Assembly (NCBI RefSeq): GCF_002847525.1
Contig: NZ_PKKM01000003.1
Location: forward strand, 62,001 to 126,000
DNA: 64,000 bases
Direction of reading: 5' to 3'
Source of the DNA: Schaalia odontolytica
GTDB taxonomy: Bacteria > Actinomycetota > Actinomycetes > Actinomycetales > Actinomycetaceae
This document shows, one piece after another, positions 27,130 to 35,631 of the stretch (within the stretch, counting starts at the first letter, position 1; each line of letters opens with the position of its first letter). The position numbers were made by a program, and so were the translations under genes. The notes under the pieces were generated by a model. It did not search any database and was not told the origin of the DNA. It was given only the letters and a program-made list of their open reading frames with translations.

Positions 27130-27866
27130 GCCCGAACGCCGCCAATGATGCCAGCGTCGTTGGGCACGACGATGACGTCATCGCCCATGAGGCGCAGGTT
27201 CGAGGCCGTGATGCGCTTGGAGTTGCCGCCGCCCAAGTAGAGGCGGTCCCACATGTACATGGGGCGCAGGCCATCCACGACGCGACGGACACGGCGCGAC
27301 CAATGAACGTCGCCCAGACGCAGGCGCTCGTGCTCGCCGATGTAGTCGTCGTATGTCAGGCCCCAGCGAACAGGTCCCTGAGAGACCTCGACGTGGGGTG
27401 CCAGCTGGCCGCCGTCAAACACCGCGTTACCGAGGCCCGTTCCCAGGGTGATGATCATTTCGAGGCCGCGGCCCGTGATCGCGCCGGCGCCAGCGACTTC
27501 GGCATCGTTCAAGACCTTGGTGGGCAGGCCGAGGGCCTCCTCAATCGCACGGCCCATGTCGAAGTGATCCCAGCGTTCCACCAGCTCGGGCAGCACGCGC
27601 GAGCGCGGCCCGTCGCGCGTGATGTAGTGAGGGGTCGCGATGACGACGCCGTGGCGGATCATTCCCGGCATACCCATCGTCACTCGCGTCGCAGTGGGAA
27701 GCTCACGCGCGAGGCCGATAACGGTTTCGACGAGGAGCTCGGGAGGTAGCGGGTAAGGAGTGGGCACCCTGCGAGGCGGGGCCATCATGGTGCCGCGCTC
27801 ATCCACGACGGAGCCCTTAATGCCACCGCCGCCGCAGTCAATCGCCAACGTCATCTCACGAGTCAT
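27117..27866 (-). CDS. ppgK: Polyphosphate glucokinase (ROK family)
   Basis: Phosphorylates glucose with inorganic polyphosphate and/or ATP, as known for actinobacterial PpgK. The 249-residue product has the phosphate-binding DCGGGGIKGSVVD at about 10-22, the glycine-rich TLGTGLGNAVF and the actinobacterial PpgK-like DDYIGEHERLRLG region. It lacks the zinc cluster of some ROK proteins. It is inserted between rplQ and truA in a ribosomal-protein region and overlaps truA. Preference for polyphosphate over ATP is inferred from family membership. Confidence 0.9.
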   Translation of the reverse strand: MTREMTLAIDCGGGGIKGSVVDERGTMMAPPRRVPTPYPLPPELLVETVIGLARELPTATRVTMGMPGMIRHGVVIATPHYITRDGPRSRVLPELVERWDHFDMGRAIEEALGLPTKVLNDAEVAGAGAITGRGLEMIITLGTGLGNAVFDGGQLAPHVEVSQGPVRWGLTYDDYIGEHERLRLGDVHWSRRVRRVVDGLRPMYMWDRLYLGGGNSKRITASNLRLMGDDVIVVPNDAGIIGGVRAWEL

Positions 27867-27891
27867 GGCTTCAGGCTACCGGATACGACAA

Positions 27892-27923
27892 GGGCCGGAC
27901 ACTCCTTGCGGAATGTCCGGCCC
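27892..27923 (-). terminator. Terminator of the alpha operon (after rplQ)
   Basis: Stem GGGCCGGACA/TGTCCGGCCC extended by TCC/GGA across one mismatch, 4-nt loop, 28 bp after rplQ and 25 bp before the ppgK start. ppgK-truA is thus largely a separate transcript. Confidence 0.83.
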
Positions 27924-27951
27924 AGTGCTCGAGTTGATCAGTGACTCACGG

Positions 27952-28521
27952 TCACTTCTCGTCGGCGGCCTGCTCGGCGGCGTCTGCAGCCTTGCCGGCC
28001 TCCTCGGCGATTTCCTCGGCCTCGTTGGCCTTGGCGAGATCGCCTTCCTCGCGAGCCTCTTCGGCGCGCTCGGCGGCAGCCTCGGCAGCCTTCTCGGCCT
28101 CTTCGGCGACGGCCTTGGCGGCGGTCTTCTCAGCAGCCTTCACGACGGCCTTCTTCTCGACCTTCTCCATGACGAGCTCAATGCGCATCAGGGGAGCGTT
28201 GTCGCCCTTGCGGTTACCGACGCGGATGAGGCGGGTGTAGCCGCCGGCGCGCTCGGAATCCATCGCGGGAACGAGCTCCTCGAAGAGGATCGCGACGATG
28301 CCCTTGTTGGGGATCTTCTTCATGACCGTGCGGCGGGCGTGCTGGTCGCCACGCTTGGCCTTGGTGATGAGCTTCTCGACGTAGGGGCGCAGGGCCTTAG
28401 CCTTGGCCTCGGTCGTCGTGATCGCACGGTGTTCGATGAGCTGAGCTGCCAGGTTCGACAGGATCAGCTTCTGGTGTGCCGGGCTACCGCCCAGACGAGC
28501 ACCCTTCTTGGGGGTGGGCAT
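27952..28521 (-). CDS. rplQ: 50S ribosomal protein bL17 with long C-terminal extension
   Basis: Large-subunit protein near the exit tunnel. The 189-residue product begins [18 protein letters not shown], as in the family, and the core ends near residue 120. The remaining about 65 residues are almost only Ala, Glu and Lys in heptad-like runs and probably form a charged helix. Extensions are known in actinobacterial bL17; their role is not established. Last gene of the alpha operon, 43 bp after rpoA, followed by a terminator. Confidence 0.96.
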   Translation of the reverse strand: MPTPKKGARLGGSPAHQKLILSNLAAQLIEHRAITTTEAKAKALRPYVEKLITKAKRGDQHARRTVMKKIPNKGIVAILFEELVPAMDSERAGGYTRLIRVGNRKGDNAPLMRIELVMEKVEKKAVVKAAEKTAAKAVAEEAEKAAEAAAERAEEAREEGDLAKANEAEEIAEEAGKAADAAEQAADEK

Positions 28522-28564
28522 GAGTTTCTCCTACGGATTCAATGCGTCCATCGGACGCACGGGG

Positions 28565-29560
28565 TCAGATGGACTGGTCGTCCGAAAAGATCGCGGCGGA
28601 CTCCGAGTCGCCGAAGCTCGGCATAACCGAGTCCTTCAGCGTCATACCAAGGGCCGCCAGGGACTCCTTGATCTCTTCGATCGACTTGGTGCCGAAGTTG
28701 CGGATGTCGAGCAGGTCGGCCTCCGAGTGAGCAACCAGCTCGCCGACGGTCAGAATGCCGCGGCGACGCAGCGCGTTGTAGGAACGCGACTGCAGGTTCA
28801 GGTTCTCGATCGGGAGAGCCAGATCGGCTGCGAGGGTGGCGTCGGTGGTGGACGGACCCACCTCGATGCCTTCTGCTTCCTCGTTCAGTTCACGCATGAG
28901 GCCGAACAGCTCCACCAGCGTCTTGCCGGCCGAGGCCAGGGCATCGCGCGGGGTGATCGCCGGCTTGGTCTCCACGTCGATGACGAGGCGATCGAAGTCG
29001 GTGCGCTGCTCAACACGCGTCGCTTCGACCTTGTAGGTCACCTTGACGACGGGCGAGTAGATCGAATCAATCGGAATGCGAGAGATCTCGGCCTGCGGAT
29101 CCTTGTTCTGAGCGGCCGACACGTAGCCACGGCCACGCTCGACGGTCAGCTCGATCTCCAGCTTGCCCTTCTCGTTGAGGGTGGCAAGGTGCAGATCGGG
29201 GTTGTGGATCTCCACGCCGGCGGGAGGCGTGATGTCGCCGGCGAGAACCTCGCCGGGGCCAGCCTTCCGCAGGTACATGACGACAGGCTCGTCGTTCTCG
29301 CTGGACAGGACGATCTGCTTGATGTTCAGGATGATCTCAGCGACATCTTCCTTCACACCTTCGATCGTGCGGAACTCGTGGGGGACGCCATCAATACGGA
29401 TGGACGTCACCGCTGCACCCGGGATCGAGGACAGGAGGGTACGACGCAGGGAGTTACCCAGCGTGTAGCCGAACCCGGGCTCGAGGGGCTCCAGGGTGAA
29501 ACGGGAGCGCAGGTCGCTGACCTTTTCTTCGGTCAGGATGGGTCGCTCTGCAATGAGCAC
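28565..29560 (-). CDS. rpoA: DNA-directed RNA polymerase alpha subunit
   Basis: Assembly platform of RNA polymerase. The 331-residue product has the N-terminal dimerisation domain ([20 protein letters not shown]) and the C-terminal DNA- and activator-contacting domain ([20 protein letters not shown]), joined by a flexible linker. Full length for the family. It follows rpsK after 124 bp containing a hairpin; rpsD, often between rpsK and rpoA, is absent. Confidence 0.98.
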   Translation of the reverse strand: MLIAERPILTEEKVSDLRSRFTLEPLEPGFGYTLGNSLRRTLLSSIPGAAVTSIRIDGVPHEFRTIEGVKEDVAEIILNIKQIVLSSENDEPVVMYLRKAGPGEVLAGDITPPAGVEIHNPDLHLATLNEKGKLEIELTVERGRGYVSAAQNKDPQAEISRIPIDSIYSPVVKVTYKVEATRVEQRTDFDRLVIDVETKPAITPRDALASAGKTLVELFGLMRELNEEAEGIEVGPSTTDATLAADLALPIENLNLQSRSYNALRRRGILTVGELVAHSEADLLDIRNFGTKSIEEIKESLAALGMTLKDSVMPSFGDSESAAIFSDDQSI

Positions 29561-29656
29561 GTCTATTCCTTTCTGGCCGGTGCCCGCTATATGACACCGG
29601 ATATGGGAACCTGCTGAAGCAGGCTAAGGGAGTAAGAACCCGAAGGTTCAGACGTG

Positions 29657-29675
29657 GGGAGGGCAAAGCCCTCCC
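29657..29675 (-). terminator. Hairpin between rpsK and rpoA
   Basis: Perfect 8-bp stem GGGAGGGC/GCCCTCCC with a 3-nt AAA loop, 9 bp after the rpsK stop. No T-run follows, so it may attenuate or process the transcript and not stop it fully. Confidence 0.6.
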
Positions 29676-29684
29676 GTCCACAAG

Positions 29685-30095
29685 TCAGCCGCGGCGGCGC
29701 TTCGGCGGGCGGGTGCCGTTGAAGGCCTGAGGCGTGACGTCCTGGATCGAACCGATCTCGAGGCCGGCGGCCTGGAGGGAACGGATCGCGGTCTCACGGC
29801 CGGAGCCGGGACCCTTCACGAAAACGTCAACCTTCTTCATGCCGTGCTCCTGGGCGCGACGAGCCGCAGCCTCGGCCGCGAGCTGCGCGGCGAAGGGGGT
29901 GGACTTACGCGAACCCTTGAAGCCAACCTGGCCGGAGGACGCCCAGGCGACAACCGCGCCCGTGGGGTCCGTGAGGGAAACGATGGTGTTGTTGAACGTC
30001 GACTTGATGTAGGCGTGGCCGTTGGTGACGTTCTTCGAAATCTTGCGACGCGGCTTGCGGGCACCGCCCGAGCGCGAGGTCTTTGCTGCTGCCAT
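29685..30095 (-). CDS. rpsK: 30S ribosomal protein uS11
   Basis: Platform protein next to the mRNA exit channel. The 136-residue product has the basic N-terminal tail, [18 protein letters not shown] and the C-terminal [10 protein letters not shown]. Normal length. It lies 61 bp after rpsM in the alpha operon. Confidence 0.98.
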   Translation of the reverse strand: MAAAKTSRSGGARKPRRKISKNVTNGHAYIKSTFNNTIVSLTDPTGAVVAWASSGQVGFKGSRKSTPFAAQLAAEAAARRAQEHGMKKVDVFVKGPGSGRETAIRSLQAAGLEIGSIQDVTPQAFNGTRPPKRRRG

Positions 30096-30156
30096 TTCTG
30101 GTTCAGTTCCTTCTTGTCGCGGAAAGCTATCCCGAGGGGATGCGCTCTCCTAGGCC

Positions 30157-30531
30157 TTACTTGGCCTTCTTCTTGCCTGCAACGGTGCGCTTGGGGCCCT
30201 TGCGGGTACGCGCGTTGGTCTTGGTGCGCTGACCGTGGACCGGCAGGCCACGACGGTGGCGAAGGCCCTGGTACGAACCGATTTCGATCTTGCGACGAAT
30301 GTCGGCCTGAACCTCACGGCGGAGGTCACCCTCAACCTTGAAGTTTGCCTCAATGTAGTCACGAAGCTTAACGAGTTCCTCTTCCGTCGCGTCCTTCACG
30401 CGAGTGTCCGGGCTGACGCCGGTGGCGGCGAGGGTCTCTGCCGCGCGGGTGCGGCCGACTCCGTAGATGTATGTGAGCGCGATCTCGAGCCGCTTCTCGC
30501 GGGGGAGGTCGACGCCGGCAATACGTGCCAT
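30157..30531 (-). CDS. rpsM: 30S ribosomal protein uS13
   Basis: Head protein that bridges to the large subunit and contacts P-site tRNA. The start is ATG 30531 ([14 protein letters not shown], 124 residues); the eight residues upstream (MNNWSNIT) are not family-like. [10 protein letters not shown] and the C-terminal [13 protein letters not shown] are intact. 148 bp separate it from rpmJ. Confidence 0.98.
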   Translation of the reverse strand: MARIAGVDLPREKRLEIALTYIYGVGRTRAAETLAATGVSPDTRVKDATEEELVKLRDYIEANFKVEGDLRREVQADIRRKIEIGSYQGLRHRRGLPVHGQRTKTNARTRKGPKRTVAGKKKAK

Positions 30532-30679
30532 GGTGATGTTGCTCCAGTTGTTCATCGGAGGTCGTCATCGCTCAGTCCGGGCGAGCAGCCCGGCCTCGGC
30601 CTCCGAACCGAGGGTCACCCACGGGTGGGTGCTTAGAGTGATGCTGTGGGGCTTGGTGCCCCGCGGGTCGCAGCGGGTC

Positions 30680-30793
30680 TCAGCCCTGGCGCTGCTTGTG
30701 CCTGGGGTTGTCGCAGATGACCATGACGTTGCCGTGGCGACGAATCACCTTGCACTTGTCACAGATCTTCTTGACACTCGGCTTGACCTTCAT
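30680..30793 (-). CDS. rpmJ: 50S ribosomal protein bL36, zinc-binding type
   Basis: Small late-assembly protein of 37 residues, [14 protein letters not shown] onward. It keeps the zinc ligands Cys11, Cys14, Cys27 and His32, so this is the zinc-requiring (C+) form. It lies 40 bp after infA, in the infA-rpmJ-rpsM order typical of the alpha operon. Confidence 0.95.
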   Translation of the reverse strand: MKVKPSVKKICDKCKVIRRHGNVMVICDNPRHKQRQG

Positions 30794-30833
30794 GGTTGTT
30801 ACCTCCACTGCCCGTCGGGCAGTTCGTGTCGGG

Positions 30834-31055
30834 TCACTTGTAGCGGTAGACGATACGGCCTCGGGAGAGGTCGTAGGGGCTCAGCTCGACGACAACTCGA
30901 TCCTCGGGCAGGATGCGGATGTAGTGCTGACGCATCTTTCCCGCAATGTGGCCGAGAACCACGTGGCCATTCTTCAGTTCCACACGGAACATCGCGTTAG
31001 GCAGGGCCTCAACGACCGTGCCTTCCATCTCAATGACGCCGTCTTTCTTCGCCAT
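30834..31055 (-). CDS. infA: Translation initiation factor IF-1
   Basis: Single OB-fold protein that occupies the A site during initiation. 73 residues, [14 protein letters not shown] to [10 protein letters not shown], normal length. Ribosome-binding sequence GGAGGA lies unusually close to the ATG (1-2 nt spacing). It is the first gene of the alpha-operon group and has a long, structured upstream region (31056-31942). Confidence 0.98.
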   Translation of the reverse strand: MAKKDGVIEMEGTVVEALPNAMFRVELKNGHVVLGHIAGKMRQHYIRILPEDRVVVELSPYDLSRGRIVYRYK

Positions 31056-31350
31056 ATCCTCCGTTTATCCTCTACATGTCTCGGATAGGTTGCGGCGGAT
31101 GCCGCTAGGCATAGTGCACCGACGAATGCCGGATGCAGATACGCCCAAGGAACTACTCTACGGCATTCACGCCCATCGGCGGTAGTCAGGGTCCCTGTCG
31201 GTTCGCTCACGTTTAATGCGTCACATTTCATCGAATCGCCGTTATCGTTCGCCCCATAACGACGAGGCCGGGGCGGCCCGCACCCCACCGCTTCCTCAGC
31301 GCAGCGCCAGATAAGCGCGCGCGGGGTACCGCCCACAGTCTCCAACACAC

Positions 31351-31417
31351 ATCCGGATAGGAAACGAACATCCGGATAGCTTAATAACCTATCCGGATGC
31401 GCATAACCTATCCAGAT
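31351..31417. repeat. Array of four ATCC(G/A)GAT boxes
   Basis: ATCCGGAT at 31351-31358, 31370-31377 and 31391-31398, and ATCCAGAT at 31410-31417. Start-to-start distances are 19, 21 and 19 bp, close to two helical turns. The first two read CATCCGGATAG and the third its exact inverse, CTATCCGGATG, so boxes 2 and 3 form an 11-bp inverted repeat with a 9-nt spacer. It lies 296-362 bp before infA. It looks like an operator array for an oligomeric regulator. Confidence 0.7.
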
Positions 31418-31543
31418 AAGTCCCAAACAGAGGGAACCATGGGCCTCACGACGCAAAAACGCTAGGGCGCAGCCGTACAGACTGACTGAGCAGAGTGCAG
31501 GTGGTTATGGTCTCTCGGCAGACCACAGGGCCCGACCACACAA

Positions 31544-31654
31544 ATGTCGCATGCAATTCGATTGGACGAAGATTCAACTAAGCCAGAAACCGTTGCAATT
31601 CCAACGCCACATTTTCATGGTTTGAAATAGTCGCGGGGGAATTGCATGCGACAT
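31544..31654. repeat. Perfect 16-bp inverted repeat with 79-bp spacer
   Basis: ATGTCGCATGCAATTC at 31544-31559 and its exact complement GAATTGCATGCGACAT at 31639-31654. The spacer is relatively AT-rich and contains a smaller inverted repeat CGTTG/CAACG around CAATTC (about 31592-31607). No target-site duplication or transposase is seen. It could be a miniature mobile element, a structured RNA or paired operators. Confidence 0.65.
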
Positions 31655-31894
31655 CGATTGCGTGCGCAGCGATGTGGCAGCGCAAAGGCTGAGGGCGAAG
31701 TGTGCCTGGTCGAGTAACGCGCAACGCACACCACGCGCCACCAGTGTGGAGGGCGCCGACGGGCCTGCAGGGCCTGGCCGGGCTTCGAGCCGACGCGCCG
31801 AGCAAAGCTCGCGGCGCGGAAGGCGAGCGGGCGGGCGGGCCCGACGGCGCCCGGAACACCGGTGGCGCAGCCACGACCTCGTCGACGAACAGAT

Positions 31895-31927
31895 CGGGCC
31901 CGATACCTGCGTGAGGTACCGGGCCCG
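31895..31927 (-). terminator. Terminator of secY-adk-map
   Basis: Stem CGGGCCCG/CGGGCCCG extended by TACCT/AGGTA across one mismatch, 5-nt loop, 15 bp after the map stop. Confidence 0.87.
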
Positions 31928-31942
31928 CATGCGTCTGTGATG

Positions 31943-32851
31943 TCAGTCCAGTGACACCGGGGTGACGCCGTAGGGCGCCAGTCCGGCCACTCCCCCGTCG
32001 CGCGCCGTCAGGACGGAAACACCATCCTCGGTGATCGCAATCGAGTGCTCCCAGTGAGCGGCGTCGCGGCCGTCGACTGTACGCACCGTCCACTCGTCAT
32101 CATCCGTCTGCGAAGCAATATCCCCGCGGGTGAGCATCGGCTCGACCGCCAGGACCATGCCAGGCTTCAGGCGAGCCTGAATCCCACGAACGTTGTAGTT
32201 GAGAACGTCCGGCGGCATGTGCATCTTCGTCCCGATACCGTGGCCAACAAACTCCTCAATGATGCCAGCTTCCCAGCCGTTGATAAGAGCATTCTCTGCG
32301 ACGACGGTCTCAACCGCGTTGCCGACCGCGCTAATGCGCTTGCCGGTCGCAAGCCCCGCGAGGGCAGCCCACAGGGACTCTCGCGTCACTGCGTCGAGCT
32401 GACGACGCTCGCGCAGCAGGTTCTCGTCCACTCCGGCGATAGCACCGGTGGCTCGCTCCCCCGCCGCGAAGTCAGCGTCCGACACGAAGGTTTCGCCAAC
32501 GATGACGCTGAAGGCAGCGTCCCCGTGCCACTGGCGACCACCGCGTTCCACATACGCACCGCAGTCAAAAGACACGATGTCGCCAGGGGCCAGCTCATAG
32601 TCGCCCGGGATGCCGTGAACGATCACGTCGTTCACGGAAATGCACACCGTCGCCGGATAGCCGTAGTAGCCCTTGAAGTTGGAAGTCGCTCCCCCGTCGA
32701 CAATCGCCTGGGCGCTAACCTCGTCCAGCTCACGCGTCGTGATGCCGGGGCGAATGGCACCGCGCAGGGCCTCGTGGATAGACGCGACGACCAGGCCGGC
32801 CTCGCGCATCCATCGAAGCTCCTGCGCGGACTTCAGTTCAATGCGTGGCAT
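31943..32851 (-). CDS. map: Methionine aminopeptidase type I
   Basis: Removes the initiator methionine from nascent proteins with a dinuclear metal site. The 302-residue product has metal ligands in FDCGAY, HGDAAF, GHGIGTKMH, EPML and EHSIAI. It is longer than the E. coli enzyme (264), with an insertion around residues 125-160 rich in Arg, Glu and Ala. It follows adk after 3 bp in the secY-adk-map unit. Confidence 0.96.
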   Translation of the reverse strand: MPRIELKSAQELRWMREAGLVVASIHEALRGAIRPGITTRELDEVSAQAIVDGGATSNFKGYYGYPATVCISVNDVIVHGIPGDYELAPGDIVSFDCGAYVERGGRQWHGDAAFSVIVGETFVSDADFAAGERATGAIAGVDENLLRERRQLDAVTRESLWAALAGLATGKRISAVGNAVETVVAENALINGWEAGIIEEFVGHGIGTKMHMPPDVLNYNVRGIQARLKPGMVLAVEPMLTRGDIASQTDDDEWTVRTVDGRDAAHWEHSIAITEDGVSVLTARDGGVAGLAPYGVTPVSLD

Positions 32852-32854
32852 CGC

Positions 32855-33433
32855 TTAGTTCTTTGCCACCGAGTCGAGGATCGCAAAGATGCGAGCCGTG
32901 ACGTCGTCGATCGAACCCGAGCCGTCCACGACCTCGAGGAGATCCTGATCGACGTAGTAGGTGGCGACGGGCAGCGTCTGCTGGTGGTAAACCTCCAGGC
33001 GGTGACGCATGACCGGCTCAGTGTCATCCGTGCGGTGCTGCTCCTGAGCACGCTTGAGCATACGCTCCACGACCTCATCCTCGTCCACCTGGATCTCCAG
33101 GACGACGTCGATGGCCTTACCCAGGTCGAGAAGCATGTCGCGCAGGACGTGCGCCTGCTCCAGCGAACGCGGGTAGCCGTCCAGCAGGAAGCCATTGGCA
33201 GCGTCGGGGGCTGCGAGGCGCGCCTTCACCATCGTGTTCGTGACCGAGTCCGGAACGAACTCGCCACGATCCATGTAGGCCTGCGCCTGCTTGCCAATCT
33301 CCGTACCTTCCGCCATGTTGGCACGGAAGATGTCGCCCGTCGAAATAGCCGGGATACCAAGGCGCTCAGCGATGCGCGAGGCCTGGGTGCCCTTACCAGC
33401 TCCGGGAGGGCCGAGGAGGATGACGACTGTCAT
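32855..33433 (-). CDS. adk: Adenylate kinase (short form)
   Basis: Interconverts AMP plus ATP and two ADP. The 192-residue product has the P-loop GPPGAGKGTQA at 7-17 and GYPRSLEQA. The LID is the short version without a zinc-binding insertion, as usual in actinobacteria. It overlaps secY by 4 bp. Confidence 0.97.
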   Translation of the reverse strand: MTVVILLGPPGAGKGTQASRIAERLGIPAISTGDIFRANMAEGTEIGKQAQAYMDRGEFVPDSVTNTMVKARLAAPDAANGFLLDGYPRSLEQAHVLRDMLLDLGKAIDVVLEIQVDEDEVVERMLKRAQEQHRTDDTEPVMRHRLEVYHQQTLPVATYYVDQDLLEVVDGSGSIDDVTARIFAILDSVAKN

Positions 33434-34722
33434 TTCAGGAATCCTTCGTAGTGGTGCTGCTGCAGCTGCGTGTTGATTTCCTTCACCGTCTGCAGGCCGA
33501 CACCGATGATGATGAGCAGCGTGGTGCCACCGAAGGGCATCTGCGAGCTCGACAGCTTCAGCGGGATGATCGCCAGAGACGGCAGGAGGGCAATGATCAC
33601 CAGGTAAAGGGCACCGGCAGAGGTGATTCGGTTGATCACGTAGCGCAGGTACTCAGCCGTGGGGCGTCCCGCACGGTATCCGGGGATGAAGCCTCCGTAC
33701 TTCTTCATGTTGTCCGCAACCTCATCCGGATTGAACGTAATCGCGGTGTAGAAGAAGGTGAAGAACAGTGTCATGAGGGCGTAAATCGTCAGGTAGAACG
33801 TGCTGCCCTGCGTGAAGTGCGCGGAGATCCACTGGACCCACTGATCATCAGGCTTGCCGAACTGCGCCGCCATCGGGGGCAGGGCAAGAATCGAGGACGC
33901 GAAGATGACGGGGATAACGCCCGACATATTGATCTTCAGCGGGATGTACGTCGTCGTGCCGCCGTACTGACGACGGCCGATCATGCGCTTGGCGTACTGG
34001 ACGGGAATGCGGCGCTGCGCCTGCTCCACGTAGACGACAGCGATAGCGACGAGGAGGAGAAGCGCGACGATCGCAGCGACCGAACCCCACTTGCCGGCCT
34101 GGCCAATGGAGAGCAGCTGCTCCGGGAGGCGGGCGGCGATGGACGTGAAGATCAGTAGCGACATACCGTTACCGATGCCGCGCTCCGTGATGAGCTCGCC
34201 CAGCCACATGATGACGCCGGTGCCGGCCATCATGACGATGATCATCATGATGAAGGTCAGAACCGAGCGGTCCTTGATGATGTCGTACTGGCACGACTGG
34301 AAGAGCTGGCCGCTGCGGGCGAGAGAGATCGTCGTCGTCGCCTGCAGGATGCCCAGGAAGATCGTCAGGTAACGCGTGTACTGCGTCAGCTTGGCCTGGC
34401 CGGTCTGCCCCTCCTTGTGGAGGTCATCAAAACGAGGAATGACGACCCTCAGCAGCTGGATGATGATCGACGCGGTGATGTACGGCATGATGCCGAGCGC
34501 GAAGATCGACAGCTGAAGGAGCGCTCCACCCGAGAACAGGTTGACGAGGTCGAGCAGCGACGCCTGCGACTCCTGCGCCATGCAGCGCTGGACGGCCTGC
34601 GAGTCCACGCCGGGCGTCGGGATGAACGACCCCAGCCGGAATGCGGCCATGATGAACAGGGTAAAGAGCAGCTTCCGACGCAGGTCGGGGGTACGGAACG
34701 CCTGGGCGAATGCACCGAGCAA
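33430..34722 (-). CDS. secY: Protein translocase subunit SecY
   Basis: Pore subunit of the Sec translocon. The 430-residue product has ten predicted spans and conserved segments such as TPGVDSQAV, GNGMSLLIF and GGFIPGYRAGRPT. The start is TTG at 34722 (MLGAFAQAFRTPDLR), with a strong AGGAGG 5 nt upstream. It heads secY-adk-map and is separated from rplO by a terminator and a 256-bp region with several hairpins, so it has its own promoter, unlike the classical spc operon. Confidence 0.97.
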   Translation of the reverse strand: MLGAFAQAFRTPDLRRKLLFTLFIMAAFRLGSFIPTPGVDSQAVQRCMAQESQASLLDLVNLFSGGALLQLSIFALGIMPYITASIIIQLLRVVIPRFDDLHKEGQTGQAKLTQYTRYLTIFLGILQATTTISLARSGQLFQSCQYDIIKDRSVLTFIMMIIVMMAGTGVIMWLGELITERGIGNGMSLLIFTSIAARLPEQLLSIGQAGKWGSVAAIVALLLLVAIAVVYVEQAQRRIPVQYAKRMIGRRQYGGTTTYIPLKINMSGVIPVIFASSILALPPMAAQFGKPDDQWVQWISAHFTQGSTFYLTIYALMTLFFTFFYTAITFNPDEVADNMKKYGGFIPGYRAGRPTAEYLRYVINRITSAGALYLVIIALLPSLAIIPLKLSSSQMPFGGTTLLIIIGVGLQTVKEINTQLQQHHYEGFLK

Positions 34723-34750
34723 GGCTTCCTCCTACGGGTGATGGGCAAGC

Positions 34751-34878
34751 GGGGCAGAGCCCCTAGACTGATCCAGCTTACCCGACACGGGTAGCGGTTG
34801 GCGATATCCAATCATTAAAAAAGCGCATTGCCATGTATTTAACGAAACACGGGGCGCGTGATCTCCGAGGCGGAGATC
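34751..34878 (-). promoter_or_regulatory. Structured leader of secY
   Basis: Three perfect inverted repeats lie ahead of secY: GGGGC-AGA-GCCCC (34751-34763), TACCCG-ACA-CGGGTA (34779-34793) and GATCTCCG-AGG-CGGAGATC (34860-34878). The last is a near-ideal dimer operator or a stable stem. No convincing -35/-10 pair was found. Confidence 0.5.
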
Positions 34879-34939
34879 GGTTGTTTTCGGGGGCAAAAGG
34901 CCATTTGACAGCCTGTCGCCCACCATGCGGCAGACACGT

Positions 34940-34973
34940 AACGGGGGTGGTCCTTCGCAGGACCACCCCCGTT
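34940..34973 (-). terminator. Terminator of the spc ribosomal-protein operon (after rplO)
   Basis: Perfect 14-bp stem AACGGGGGTGGTCC/GGACCACCCCCGTT with a 6-nt loop, 5 bp after the rplO stop, ending in a short T-containing tail. Confidence 0.9.
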
Positions 34974-34978
34974 CACCG

Positions 34979-35443
34979 TCAGCGAGCCGAGATAGACCCG
35001 CCGGCAGCCGTGATCTTAGCCTCGGCGGAGGACGACCAGGAGTCGACCTCGACCTCGAGCTTCACGCTGAGTTCGCCGGTACCGAGCACCTTGACGGGCG
35101 CGGAGTCGCGAACGGCGTGCTTGGCGATGAGGTCCTCGACCGTGACCTTGCCGCCCTCGGGGAAGAGCTCCCCGAGCTTGCCAACGTTCACGACCTGGTA
35201 CTCAACGCGGAAGGGGTTCTTGAAGCCGCGAAGCTTCGGCAGACGCATGTGAATCGGCATCTGGCCACCCTCGAAGCCGGCAGCAACCTGGTAACGGGCC
35301 TTGGTGCCCTTGGTGCCACGGCCAGCGGTCTTACCCTTCGAACCCTCACCGCGACCCACGCGGGTCTTCGCGGTCTTGGCTCCGGGGGCAGGACGCAGGT
35401 GATGCAGCTTAACGATCTGCGTCTTATTCGTGGAGTCCGCCAT
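34979..35443 (-). CDS. rplO: 50S ribosomal protein uL15
   Basis: Large-subunit protein. 154 residues with the Gly/Lys-rich N-terminal region [19 protein letters not shown] and [18 protein letters not shown]. Last gene of the rpsJ-to-rplO run, followed at once by a strong terminator. It starts 2 bp after rpmD. Confidence 0.97.
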   Translation of the reverse strand: MADSTNKTQIVKLHHLRPAPGAKTAKTRVGRGEGSKGKTAGRGTKGTKARYQVAAGFEGGQMPIHMRLPKLRGFKNPFRVEYQVVNVGKLGELFPEGGKVTVEDLIAKHAVRDSAPVKVLGTGELSVKLEVEVDSWSSSAEAKITAAGGSISAR

Positions 35444-35445
35444 TG

Positions 35446-35631
35446 TCAGTCGACCTCCTCAGCGGTCACCAGGTGACGCACGGTGCGAACGGCGCCCAGA
35501 ACGGCATCCGTCTGCTCACGCACGACACTCTGGCCGATCTTGCGCAGCCCGAGGGTGCGCAGCGTGTCCTTCATGTTCTGCTTCGCGTGAGCAGAGGACT
35601 TGACCTGCGTGATCTTGATGTGCTTCGCCAT
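35446..35631 (-). CDS. rpmD: 50S ribosomal protein uL30
   Basis: 61 residues, [15 protein letters not shown], normal for the family. The ATG at 35631 overlaps the rpsE stop by one base (TGATG). A GTG three bases upstream is an alternative start. Confidence 0.96.
   Translation of the reverse strand: MAKHIKITQVKSSAHAKQNMKDTLRTLGLRKIGQSVVREQTDAVLGAVRTVRHLVTAEEVD

Larger units (their letters stand above)
31056..31942. other. 887-bp gene-less region between infA and map
   Basis: No frame here has a recognisable product; the few open frames are Arg/Pro-rich high-GC noise. It holds an inverted repeat CGTTAT-N10-ATAACG (31240-31261), a dispersed GCCCCGGCCTCGT copy (31262-31274, minus strand), an array of four ATCC(G/A)GAT boxes (31351-31417), a TGGTCT/AGACCA hairpin (31508-31525), a perfect 16-bp inverted repeat (31544/31639) and the map terminator. 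The base composition at 31340-31640 is lower in GC than its surroundings. It probably contains the infA promoter and may encode an RNA. Confidence 0.7.

Noticed and set aside
31351-31417. CRISPR-like repeats
   Set aside because: Units are only 8-11 bp with 11-13-bp gaps and inverted orientation; no cas genes are present.
31574-32093. Overlapping minus-strand frames between infA and map
   Set aside because: Arg/Pro-rich with no ribosome-binding site or similarity; they run through a terminator and into map.
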